Source: Flavobacterium sp. (GTDB taxonomy: Bacteria; Bacteroidota; Bacteroidia; Flavobacteriales; Flavobacteriaceae). Taken from it: DNA of 64,000 nt. The stretch lies in contig NZ_JANXUG010000088.1 of NCBI RefSeq assembly GCF_025352015.1, forward strand, positions 1 through 64,000, in the 5' to 3' direction. A program made the translations under genes and the position numbers. Under the pieces are notes generated by a model that worked only from the letters and a program-made list of their open reading frames with translations, made no database searches and was not told the DNA's origin. Shown piece by piece: positions 45,517 to 53,180 of the stretch (its first letter is position 1; every line of letters begins with the position of its first letter).

Positions 45517-45577
45517 TCAGTAATCCCTATTCCCGCTGACCGCGCTGCACGGCAGCCAGCTCCCATCGGGGCTAATT
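45517..45577. repeat. Dispersed intergenic element, copy C
   Basis: On the minus strand it reads TAGCCCCGATGGGAGCTGG, then a GC-rich middle, then AGCGGGAATAGGGATTAC. It shares the AGCCCCGAT...AGCGGGAA frame with copy B and, less closely, copy A. GC content is clearly above its surroundings. Confidence 0.6.
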
Positions 45578-45640
45578 AGGCAGTGTCTTTTGTGAAATAA
45601 ATAACTGTAAAGTCGGTATAACCCAAAAATCTACACCCTC

Positions 45641-45668
45641 TTTGTCACTCCAAGCCCAGTCGAGGAGC
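45641..45668. repeat. GTCACTCC/AGTCGAGGAG dispersed repeat
   Basis: Intergenic copy of the pattern also found inside alaS at 28,099-28,122. It directly precedes the minisatellite. Confidence 0.5.
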
Positions 45669-45674
45669 ATACAC

Positions 45675-45830
45675 CGTCTGATGCTCTACTTCTGCCGTCT
45701 GATGCTTCACTTTTAACGTCTGATGCTTCACTTTTAACGTCTGATGCTCTACTTTTAACGTCTGATGCTCTACTTCTGCCGTCTGATACTCTACTTCTGC
45801 CGTCTGATGCTCTACTTCTGCCGTCTGATA
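45675..45830. repeat. 21-bp minisatellite, about 7.4 copies
   Basis: Units begin at 45,675, 45,696, 45,717, 45,738, 45,759, 45,780 and 45,801, with a partial eighth. The unit is cgtctgatgctctacttctg plus c, and units 2-4 carry a ttttaa ending instead of ttctgc. Each unit is three 7-bp sub-units, linking it to the heptameric repeats elsewhere in the window. There are no unique spacers, so it is not a CRISPR array. Confidence 0.9.
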
Positions 45831-45941
45831 AAACCCAACACTCAATAAATAGCAAGCAACAATCTAAACAGTGACTCGCAAACCAAGTTGCGAGATTATT
45901 TTTAATGATAACCAAAAAATCATAGGGAGCAACCCAAAAAG

Positions 45942-46988
45942 TTAGTACTTAACAGCATAACGCTTAATATCAATAGTGCTGTCAAGAGGAATTCCCATAT
46001 GAATATGGCGGTATAAATCTTGGGCCATACTTGGTGCCAGCATCACTCCACGTGTACCAAGTCCGTTCAGAATATGCAAATTTTTATGCAAAGAATGAGT
46101 GCCCACAAGTGGTTTCCGGTCGCGTACTGTGGGACGAATTCCGGCAAAATGAGCTACAATTTCAAAATCACACGTTATAATTTCTTTGATTTTGCTGATA
46201 AGTTCCTGTTTCCCTTCTTGGGTAAGAACATCGGTTTTATCAACCCAGTTATAGGTGGCACCCACTTTAAAAAGATGATTGCCCAGCGGCAGCATATAAA
46301 CACTGGTATTCACAATAACATCAATATCCAAATCAGGTGCGCTAATAATTAGAAGTTCCCCTTTTGTACCATCAAGCGGTAAATAGTTAAAAAAGGGATT
46401 GGCATGCATTCCAAAACCTTCAGCAAAAACAATATGGGTGGCTTTTAGTTTTTGATACGTTACATGATCATCATAAATGTGCAACTGCTGATAGTGAAAA
46501 GAATTTTCATTAAACATATTTAAATTTTTTAGATATTCGTGATAACTTGTAAGCAAAACATCGGTGGTAACGAAACCCGTTTTATACACTTCTCCGTATC
46601 CAAAGGGAGCATCAATAGCAGTATATTTTTTATGAATAACACGAGTAGAAAGAAAAGGAGCTAAATTAGGTTTATCCGAAGCCGTGAACCAATTATTTTG
46701 TTCTTCTATCGAAAAGAACTTTCTATAAATGGGCATTTCAAAATCTACCTTTAAATGCAGTTTGGCTTCGATGTTTTTATAAAATTCTATAGCAATTTGT
46801 AGTTGTTGATTGGCATTCCAAACTTGACTAAAACGTTTTAATATTACTGGATTGTAAAGTCCCGCAGCAATCCTAGAAGAATTTTGCGACTGATTTTCAA
46901 AAATCATAAAGCATTTATTGTTTTGCAAAAGTGTTTCAGCAAAAGCAATGCCTGCCAGCCCAGAACCTACAATAATATAATCTACCAT
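45942..46988 (-). CDS. FAD-dependent oxidoreductase (DAO family)
   Basis: 348 residues. N-terminal Rossmann motif YIIVGSGLAGIAFAE and a DAO-family core with SRIAAGLYNPVILKRF, LDGTKGELLII and a C-terminal GIRPTVRDRKPLVGTH...ILNGLGTRGVMLAPSMA that closes the FAD site. It probably oxidises an amine or imino acid; the substrate is unknown. Downstream of gldN but separated from it by a terminator. Confidence 0.9.
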   Translation of the reverse strand: MVDYIIVGSGLAGIAFAETLLQNNKCFMIFENQSQNSSRIAAGLYNPVILKRFSQVWNANQQLQIAIEFYKNIEAKLHLKVDFEMPIYRKFFSIEEQNNWFTASDKPNLAPFLSTRVIHKKYTAIDAPFGYGEVYKTGFVTTDVLLTSYHEYLKNLNMFNENSFHYQQLHIYDDHVTYQKLKATHIVFAEGFGMHANPFFNYLPLDGTKGELLIISAPDLDIDVIVNTSVYMLPLGNHLFKVGATYNWVDKTDVLTQEGKQELISKIKEIITCDFEIVAHFAGIRPTVRDRKPLVGTHSLHKNLHILNGLGTRGVMLAPSMAQDLYRHIHMGIPLDSTIDIKRYAVKY

Positions 46989-47000
46989 TATGTATTACTA

Positions 47001-47030
47001 AAAAAAACTCCCACCATAAAGGCAGGAGTT
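47001..47030 (-). terminator. Terminator of the gldKLMN operon
   Basis: Stem AACTCC (47,006-47,011) with GGAGTT (47,025-47,030) and partial inner pairing, followed on the minus strand by seven T. It lies 25 bases past the gldN stop. Confidence 0.75.
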
Positions 47031-47054
47031 GAATGTAACTTTAAAAAAACTGTT

Positions 47055-47969
47055 TTAATAATTCCACATATCTGATTCGAAATCTCGAATTTTTTCTTTG
47101 ATACGTTCTGATTCTAACAATTGCGATTGCGCATTGTCTTTCATGTATTGCTCTATTTGTCTATCACCATATACATTTTCTTCCTTATAAATTTCAGCGT
47201 TAAACCTACGCGAATTAAGTAAGTGATCAAAAGTAATTGGCATAGCAGAATTTTTGTCGTTAAACGCTTTAGCTTCATGCAATATGTCTCGAATTGGAGG
47301 GAAATAAACCCAAAACAAATCTATAACATCCGCTTTATCATTACCAGCATCACGAGCTTCGGGAGTTACGGGACAAAGCGCCAATAATCGGTACTTCAAT
47401 TCACCTTGTCGTTTGTCAAAATACCAAAACCCTTTTATCTTATAACCCGAAATATAACTAGCATCTAGCTCTTTCTTATTAATAAATTGTTTATCTAATA
47501 CTTTTCTTCCTGATTTATAATCATCAAAATAATTGTTGATTTCGTCCTTACCAACATTGGTAGTATCAATATAAGTAAACGAAGATTCCATATCCTTGAA
47601 GGTTCTTTTGGTATTGAAATAATCATCAGCATAAACTTCGGTAATTTTACCACTTTTAATATTTTTTACAAGAACGTCAAATAAAGACCTTCTTTCTTTA
47701 CCTACAAAGGCAGTGTCTATAGGATAATATAGCGGAAAATTAATTCTTTCATCAATATCAATAAACTCCCAAATTGTTTTTCCCATCAATACATCTCTGT
47801 CATGAACATAACCATAAGGTAATGGTTTATCATTATCGGAGATTAATTGCGCAGGTGTTTTTTTACCAATCTCCTCGGGAGTTTTGGCATTCAACAAATT
47901 TGATTGAGCAAAAGTAAAAGTACTCCATGCTACCACAAAAGCTACTGATAAAATATTTCTAATTTTCAT
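47055..47969 (-). CDS. gldN: T9SS/gliding protein GldN
   Basis: 304 residues. Signal peptide (LSVAFVVAWSTFTFAQ), then the GldN domain: PYGYVHDRDVLMGKTIWEFIDIDERINFPLYYP, ISGYKIKGFWYFDKRQGELKYRLLALCPV and IDLFWVYFPPIRDILHEAKAFN. In F. johnsoniae GldN forms a periplasmic ring with GldK and is required for secretion and gliding. Last gene of gldK-gldL-gldM-gldN, 48 bases after gldM. Confidence 0.96.
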   Translation of the reverse strand: MKIRNILSVAFVVAWSTFTFAQSNLLNAKTPEEIGKKTPAQLISDNDKPLPYGYVHDRDVLMGKTIWEFIDIDERINFPLYYPIDTAFVGKERRSLFDVLVKNIKSGKITEVYADDYFNTKRTFKDMESSFTYIDTTNVGKDEINNYFDDYKSGRKVLDKQFINKKELDASYISGYKIKGFWYFDKRQGELKYRLLALCPVTPEARDAGNDKADVIDLFWVYFPPIRDILHEAKAFNDKNSAMPITFDHLLNSRRFNAEIYKEENVYGDRQIEQYMKDNAQSQLLESERIKEKIRDFESDMWNY

Positions 47970-48017
47970 AATTTACGATATAAGTTATTTGAGTAGGTTT
48001 TCTATCAACTTAAATTA

Positions 48018-49574
48018 TTATTGAATTTCATATAATACTGGTGCTGCATCTTTAGGCACAATAGCAGCACTAGTACCAACAATTTTGGTTTTGATGTCAA
48101 AAATTGTTATTTGATCTCCTTTGGATGCTCTAGCCAAAGCTGATTTACATTGTGCATTAACTCTATCTCCACTAACAATGATAGCAGCTTGTCCGGGAAC
48201 TTTGAAACTAAAACGCGTTACCTGAAAAGTTAAATCATAAAGGAAATCCTGTAAGACTGCAGATATTTGAGAAACTTCTAAACGAGACTTTGCTCCTTTT
48301 TGAAGACCTACGTTTCCGCCAATAGCACCCGCTGGAGCAGGAATATTTTTTATTCTAAATATTTTACTGTCTGTAACGGGTTTACCATCAGGTAATTTTG
48401 CCGTAACACTAACTTTTACTTCAGTCCCAGAGGGAGGATTTAGATTATATTTTCCAGCATTTCCAGCAGCTTTCGCTAAACCTGGAGCCGAAGCTGAGAC
48501 CTTATCATCAGAGATTCCCGCAAATGAGATAGTCATTGGGTTCGGCAAACCTCTATAAACCACATTCATTTTATCTGCAGAAATATTAGCTGATTTAGGT
48601 TGTGGAACCACAACATAGTTACCTTTTATTGGTAAGCTAACCACTTTTCCGTTTTCATCAAAGTTAAAAGAACCTGTAATTTCATGTTCTCCAACTGCAC
48701 CCGCTCCAAATGAAAAATCAGCTTGTCCTGCTTTAGCAACAACACTTGAACCATTTACAATTACCGATTTGGCAACTAAATTTGGGTCAAATTTACCGAG
48801 TATAATTTTACCTTTAACTGCTTCACCTTGAAAAAAGGCAGTTTTTTCGGGAACCACAATTGGCTGATAGGCAGTTAATGATGCCGCAGCAACAAGGTCA
48901 GATTTAAACATTCCTTCCATTACGTCACTTTCGGTTGTTTTTATGTCAGCTTGTAATTGTGTCAACTTTGTAACCGATGCAATCAAAGGAAAGTGATGGT
49001 AATTATAATCTAACCATGGTAATTTTGCTTCTGCTTTTTCTGAATAAACATCTGCTGTGGCAAATCTTTTTTCAATTTTTTTCATTTCAACATCTGCAAT
49101 TGAACTTCCTCCTATTGCCTTAATTTTTCCGGCAAATCCTTTAATTTTTTCTAAAAATTCCTTACCTTTTGTTGACTCTTTATCTCCTTTGTAGAACATG
49201 TTATCAATAGCATCACTTTTATCCATTTGCTCACAAGGATAATTTCCTTCTTTGTCTTTAGGAAACGGTTTTGTTATTTCACTTTTAATACTTTCTACAT
49301 AACTTGAAAATTCTTTAGCCACGGCTCTTATTTTATCAACTTTTGATTTTTTATCCCCATATTGTAATGGTTGGTCTTTAGCTTTTTGTTGAAGTTGTGC
49401 AAAAGAACTTTCATTTCTTGCATCTGTAATCGAATTTGAGCTTTCAATTTTATTATTTAAAATTCCAAAAGCAGATAATACTTCTTTGGACATATTTAAT
49501 GCCAACATTGCGATGAAAACCAAATACATTAGGTTAATCATCTTCTGTCTAGGGGTTAATTTTCCTCCTGCCAT
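48018..49574 (-). CDS. gldM: T9SS/gliding motor protein GldM
   Basis: 518 residues. N-terminal MAGGKLTPRQKMINLMYLVFIAMLALNMSKEVLSAFG carries the single membrane helix; the large periplasmic part is made of successive beta domains (VVPEKTAFFQGEAVKGKIILGKFD, GLPNPMTISFAGISDDKV and a C-terminal domain with VPGQAAIIVSGDRVN). With GldL it forms the proton-driven rotary motor powering T9SS. About the length of F. johnsoniae GldM. Confidence 0.97.
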   Translation of the reverse strand: MAGGKLTPRQKMINLMYLVFIAMLALNMSKEVLSAFGILNNKIESSNSITDARNESSFAQLQQKAKDQPLQYGDKKSKVDKIRAVAKEFSSYVESIKSEITKPFPKDKEGNYPCEQMDKSDAIDNMFYKGDKESTKGKEFLEKIKGFAGKIKAIGGSSIADVEMKKIEKRFATADVYSEKAEAKLPWLDYNYHHFPLIASVTKLTQLQADIKTTESDVMEGMFKSDLVAAASLTAYQPIVVPEKTAFFQGEAVKGKIILGKFDPNLVAKSVIVNGSSVVAKAGQADFSFGAGAVGEHEITGSFNFDENGKVVSLPIKGNYVVVPQPKSANISADKMNVVYRGLPNPMTISFAGISDDKVSASAPGLAKAAGNAGKYNLNPPSGTEVKVSVTAKLPDGKPVTDSKIFRIKNIPAPAGAIGGNVGLQKGAKSRLEVSQISAVLQDFLYDLTFQVTRFSFKVPGQAAIIVSGDRVNAQCKSALARASKGDQITIFDIKTKIVGTSAAIVPKDAAPVLYEIQ

Positions 49575-49630
49575 TTTTTCTAATTAGTTTGAATTATTAT
49601 TTTGTTTAAAATATATAGTTATAAAACTAA

Positions 49631-50278
49631 TTATCCTTTGTTACTCATTGCAGAAAGCATTCCACCATATACATTATTCAATGTAGAAAGGTTAGAAGTC
49701 AAACTTTTCATTTGATCTTTTAATTTTAAATTGTTTTCGGCAACTTCATCATTGATTTTCGCATTTCTTTCGGCACTTTGTAATTGTACATTATACAAAC
49801 CGTTTAAAGCTTCTAATTGAGTAGCAGCTTTGGTCATTTCTTCAGCATATTTTTTTGTCGAAGCAACAGAGTCAACTGTAGGGGATATGGCTTTTGCAGC
49901 TCCTTCAAAATTCTTGATACTGTTTCCTAAACTTTCCATTAATGCACTGTCCACTTTAGCCTCTTTCAACATAGCGTCTAATTTTTTAGACAATAACCCT
50001 TGCGCATCTGTTCCATCTTCTGTTTTTACTTTTCTGGCTTTTGCTTCACCACCTGCTAATTCAGGATAAACCAAAGACCAGTCTAATTCATTATCAACTG
50101 GTTCAAAAGCAGATAAACCAAAAATTAATGCTTCTGTTACAAGACCTATAGTCAACATTAAATTACCTGTAATAAATCCGAATTCTATGTGAGTAATTTT
50201 AAATAATGCTCCAATAATCACGACTGCTGCGCCCATACCGTAGGCGAAATTCATTGCTTTTTTGCTTAATAATGCCAT
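49631..50278 (-). CDS. gldL: T9SS/gliding motor protein GldL
   Basis: 215 residues. Two N-terminal membrane helices, then a cytoplasmic coiled-coil part. The residues associated with proton flow in the family are present: Lys27, His30 and Glu49 (HIEFG near 30; LVTEALIFGLSAF with Glu49). Partner of GldM, whose gene follows after 56 bases. Confidence 0.97.
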   Translation of the reverse strand: MALLSKKAMNFAYGMGAAVVIIGALFKITHIEFGFITGNLMLTIGLVTEALIFGLSAFEPVDNELDWSLVYPELAGGEAKARKVKTEDGTDAQGLLSKKLDAMLKEAKVDSALMESLGNSIKNFEGAAKAISPTVDSVASTKKYAEEMTKAATQLEALNGLYNVQLQSAERNAKINDEVAENNLKLKDQMKSLTSNLSTLNNVYGGMLSAMSNKG

Positions 50279-50332
50279 AATAATAAAAATTTTAGTTAGT
50301 TAAAGTTAATTGTATTTAAGTTAGTTTTGAAA

Positions 50333-51754
50333 TTACTTTTTAGGTGCGCCGTTTTTTGTCACTTTAGTTCCCATATAATCCTGAACGGTACGGAAACCAA
50401 TATAACTTCTAGCGGAGTCTGCATATTCGAAGTCTCTGGTGGCTACTTGTAAGAAGTAAGCAACATCTTTCCAAGAACCGCCACGAACTGCTTTTCTCAT
50501 GTTCTTTAAATCTGAAACGTTAGGATTTATAGAAGAAACATATTCATAAGCAGCAGCATCATAAGATGAATCTGTCCATTCAGAAACGTTACCTGCCATA
50601 TTGTATAAATTATATCCATTTGGCTGATAGGACTTTGCTTCAACGGTGTATAAAGCTTGGTCTGCCGCATAATCGCCTCTGTTAGGTTTGAAATTAGCTA
50701 AAAAACAACCACGGTCATTTTTAGCATAAGGACCACCCCAAGGAAAAGTTCCTGATTCTATTCCTCCTCTTGCCGCATATTCCCATTCTGATTCAATTGG
50801 TAAACGAAAAGTATTAATCAAATCATGATGTTTTTTCTTCGATTTAATGTAGGAGTTTTTGTTTAATGTTCTCCATGCACAAAATGCTTTAGCTTGTTTC
50901 CAACTCACACCAACAACTGGATACTGGGCATAAGCTTGGTGCCAAAAGTAATCATTATGCATTGGTTCGTTGTAAGAATAAGCAAAATCTTTGATCCATA
51001 CTGTTGTATCGGGATACACCAATTGTTGTTCTGTTTTAATGAAAGTACTTCTTTTGCCGGTTTTTGCTTTTGCTGCAGCTTGAATGTCCATCCATGAATA
51101 TCTGAATTTCAATTTACGAACATCTATGGTTCGTAACCCGTTGAAAGATTCAGCCATAGGAAGGTACATAGTGTCCATTACTTCTGTGTAGTATTCATCA
51201 GGATACTTCTTGGTATCTTTAATAAGTTTAATCTTTTTATTTAATCTTCTTCCAGCATAAGGATCGTCATCAGTTCCTACGCTATAATAATTTTCATACA
51301 TGTATTTATCATAGGGAGTCATCTTCGCAGGATCGGTATCATTGAAAGCAAAATCACCAATACTTCCTCCATTTTTTCCACTTTTACCGCCTTTACCTCC
51401 TTTTGCAGAACCAGCCGTTTGACCCACTTCGTCAGCAAGGATAGCTAAACGAACTCTTATAGTAGAATCTTTTACCCATTCAACAAATTGACGGTATTCA
51501 CTATTTGTGATTTCAGTTTCATCCATGTAGAATGATCTAACGGTAACCGTTTTCGTAGGTGCATCTTGAACATTAGCTAAATCACCATCGGATTTACCCA
51601 TAATGAAAGCACCGCCTGGAATTAATGTCATTCCAAAAGGTTTTTCTGGGTGCCATTTTTTTCCTTTAACTCCTACTAACTCACCTTTGTCGCTTGACCC
51701 ACCACAAGAGGTTAATAAAGCCAAAAGTGACACGAATGTTATGAACTTCTTCAT
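50333..51754 (-). CDS. gldK: T9SS/gliding lipoprotein GldK
   Basis: 473 residues. Lipoprotein signal (LLALLTSCGG, Cys17) and an FGE-sulfatase-like fold: GMTLIPGGAFIMGKSDGD, YMDETEITNSEYRQFVEW, FRLPIESEWEYAARGG, NLYNMAGNVSEWTDSSYD and AVRGGSWKD. It is the outer-membrane-associated ring component with GldN. A low-complexity insert (GGKGGKSGKNGGS) sits near 120. First gene of the operon. The 268-bp upstream gap is very AT-rich, and I see no clear promoter match in it. Confidence 0.97.
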   Translation of the reverse strand: MKKFITFVSLLALLTSCGGSSDKGELVGVKGKKWHPEKPFGMTLIPGGAFIMGKSDGDLANVQDAPTKTVTVRSFYMDETEITNSEYRQFVEWVKDSTIRVRLAILADEVGQTAGSAKGGKGGKSGKNGGSIGDFAFNDTDPAKMTPYDKYMYENYYSVGTDDDPYAGRRLNKKIKLIKDTKKYPDEYYTEVMDTMYLPMAESFNGLRTIDVRKLKFRYSWMDIQAAAKAKTGKRSTFIKTEQQLVYPDTTVWIKDFAYSYNEPMHNDYFWHQAYAQYPVVGVSWKQAKAFCAWRTLNKNSYIKSKKKHHDLINTFRLPIESEWEYAARGGIESGTFPWGGPYAKNDRGCFLANFKPNRGDYAADQALYTVEAKSYQPNGYNLYNMAGNVSEWTDSSYDAAAYEYVSSINPNVSDLKNMRKAVRGGSWKDVAYFLQVATRDFEYADSARSYIGFRTVQDYMGTKVTKNGAPKK

Positions 51755-52022
51755 ATGAATATTTTGGGGTTATTTGAATATTATTTTTAAGGCGTAAACC
51801 TATTTATTATTTTTCAAAAAAGCAATTAATTAATATTAAATTTATCAGTCTAAAATTTGATTATGATAATTGACAATTCAAAAATAGAATTAATGTTAGT
51901 ATTAAAAAAATATTTTATCGATAAAATGCATTTTTATACGCTAAAATGCTATTTTTATATATTTTTGTAATCTATATATTATGTTATTAGCATTGAATGA
52001 TGAAATATTTATTTAAATTGTA

Positions 52023-53177
52023 TTAAACACTATTTTTTCGTTGTGCTTTCCACCATCTTTCAGGTATTTCTTGGTTACACGCAGTTAAATATTCTTCATG
52101 TGAACATGGTAATAACGTGTTTTTTTTTAGTTTATTGTGCTGACCCGCAAAAAAATTTATTTCTATCCACCATCTTCCTGTTTTGTTACTCTTGTAAAAA
52201 ACTAAATCTTCACTTTCTAATGGAACTATATATTTTAAAAAGTTTTCTCTTGTTGTGAATGGATACTCATTAGAACGAAAATTAACCCCTTCAATGAAGT
52301 ACCATATTATTTGCGCTATTAAAATCGATTCTTCTTTTGAATTATTATGATTAAAAATCCCTATCGAACTAACTTTATCACTGATGCCTGAATACCTTGA
52401 CAAGCTACAAATTTCTTTTCCGTCAAATCCATTTGGATTGAAAGTAGTTAGATTTCCTGAAGTAGAGGATTTTACGCTATTTAAATCAATACTAACAATA
52501 TCGGCATCGCGAAAAACGGGTTCTGCAAGCTCAATATTAGTGGACAGTTCGCCTAGTCTGTATGCATCAAAATATAATTTTTCGATTAAATCAATTTCCT
52601 CTTGTGAATTGTAATAGGTTTGAAAACCTACATTGCTGAAATTAAAAAGATTATTCGGTTCATTAAGAATTATTTTAGTCAGATAAGAGTCGGCTGAAAT
52701 GCTGTCATCTTGTTTACCCAAATCAAATTTACTATCTATAGCTACCAAGTTAACCATCTGTTCTAGAGCATCATATGCCCTGTAAATAGGATAAGTCAAA
52801 TCTTGTGAACCTCCAATAATTATAGGGATAGTACCTTTTTTGATAAGCTTTGATGCTACTTTCTGTAACGCAAAAAATGTATCTTCCAAGGAGTTTCCGG
52901 CTATAATATCTCCTAAATCTGCAATATAACTATGCCAATTTCCTGGAAATAAACCATATAATTCTTTTCGGATTGCGTTCAAATTAATGATTTCATTTAC
53001 GGAATTTGTAGCACCTCGGTTTTCTAACACACCAATGATTGCAATTTTTACTTTATCAATGTCTGGAAAGTCTTTATCTGTGTGAAAAGCGATTTTACTC
53101 CCCAAATGCTGTGTTGACAATCTATTTATGTATTCCAATATTTCGTTATCAACAGGTGAAAGAAAGTCAAATTCCAT
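52023..53177 (-). CDS. Arginase/formimidoylglutamase-fold protein lacking metal ligands
   Basis: 384 residues, ureohydrolase fold. The usual manganese motifs are present but eroded: GGSQD (122-126) where GGDH is expected, DSKFD (148-152) for DAHxD, and SIDLNSVK (229-236) for SxDxDxxDP, with Asn233 and Lys236 replacing Asp. Catalysis is therefore unlikely. It is 3 bases downstream of topA and just upstream of gldK. Database labels for such proteins tend to be formimidoylglutamase, which I would not transfer. A structural or T9SS-related role is inference. Confidence 0.85.
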   Translation of the reverse strand: MEFDFLSPVDNEILEYINRLSTQHLGSKIAFHTDKDFPDIDKVKIAIIGVLENRGATNSVNEIINLNAIRKELYGLFPGNWHSYIADLGDIIAGNSLEDTFFALQKVASKLIKKGTIPIIIGGSQDLTYPIYRAYDALEQMVNLVAIDSKFDLGKQDDSISADSYLTKIILNEPNNLFNFSNVGFQTYYNSQEEIDLIEKLYFDAYRLGELSTNIELAEPVFRDADIVSIDLNSVKSSTSGNLTTFNPNGFDGKEICSLSRYSGISDKVSSIGIFNHNNSKEESILIAQIIWYFIEGVNFRSNEYPFTTRENFLKYIVPLESEDLVFYKSNKTGRWWIEINFFAGQHNKLKKNTLLPCSHEEYLTACNQEIPERWWKAQRKNSV

Positions 53178-53180
53178 AGT

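Larger units (their letters stand above)
45495..45941. other. 447-bp gap without genes, made of dispersed repeats
   Basis: Contains copy C of the GC-rich intergenic element, a GTCACTCC/AGTCGAGGAG repeat and a 21-bp minisatellite. The open frames through the minisatellite exist only because its unit is a multiple of 3 and show no protein character, so I call no gene here. Confidence 0.7.

Noticed and set aside
45675..45830. Possible CRISPR array
   Set aside because: Units are directly adjacent with no unique spacers, and no cas genes are nearby.
45631..45915. Open frames through the 21-bp minisatellite giving SDGRSRA-type or AEVEHQT-type heptads
   Set aside because: They arise because the unit length is a multiple of three, two frames are open at once, and there is no start context or protein-like flank.
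52023..53177. Calling the arginase-fold gene hutG to complete a histidine pathway with hutU
   Set aside because: The metal-binding residues are missing and the gene lies 50 kb from hutU in a different context.
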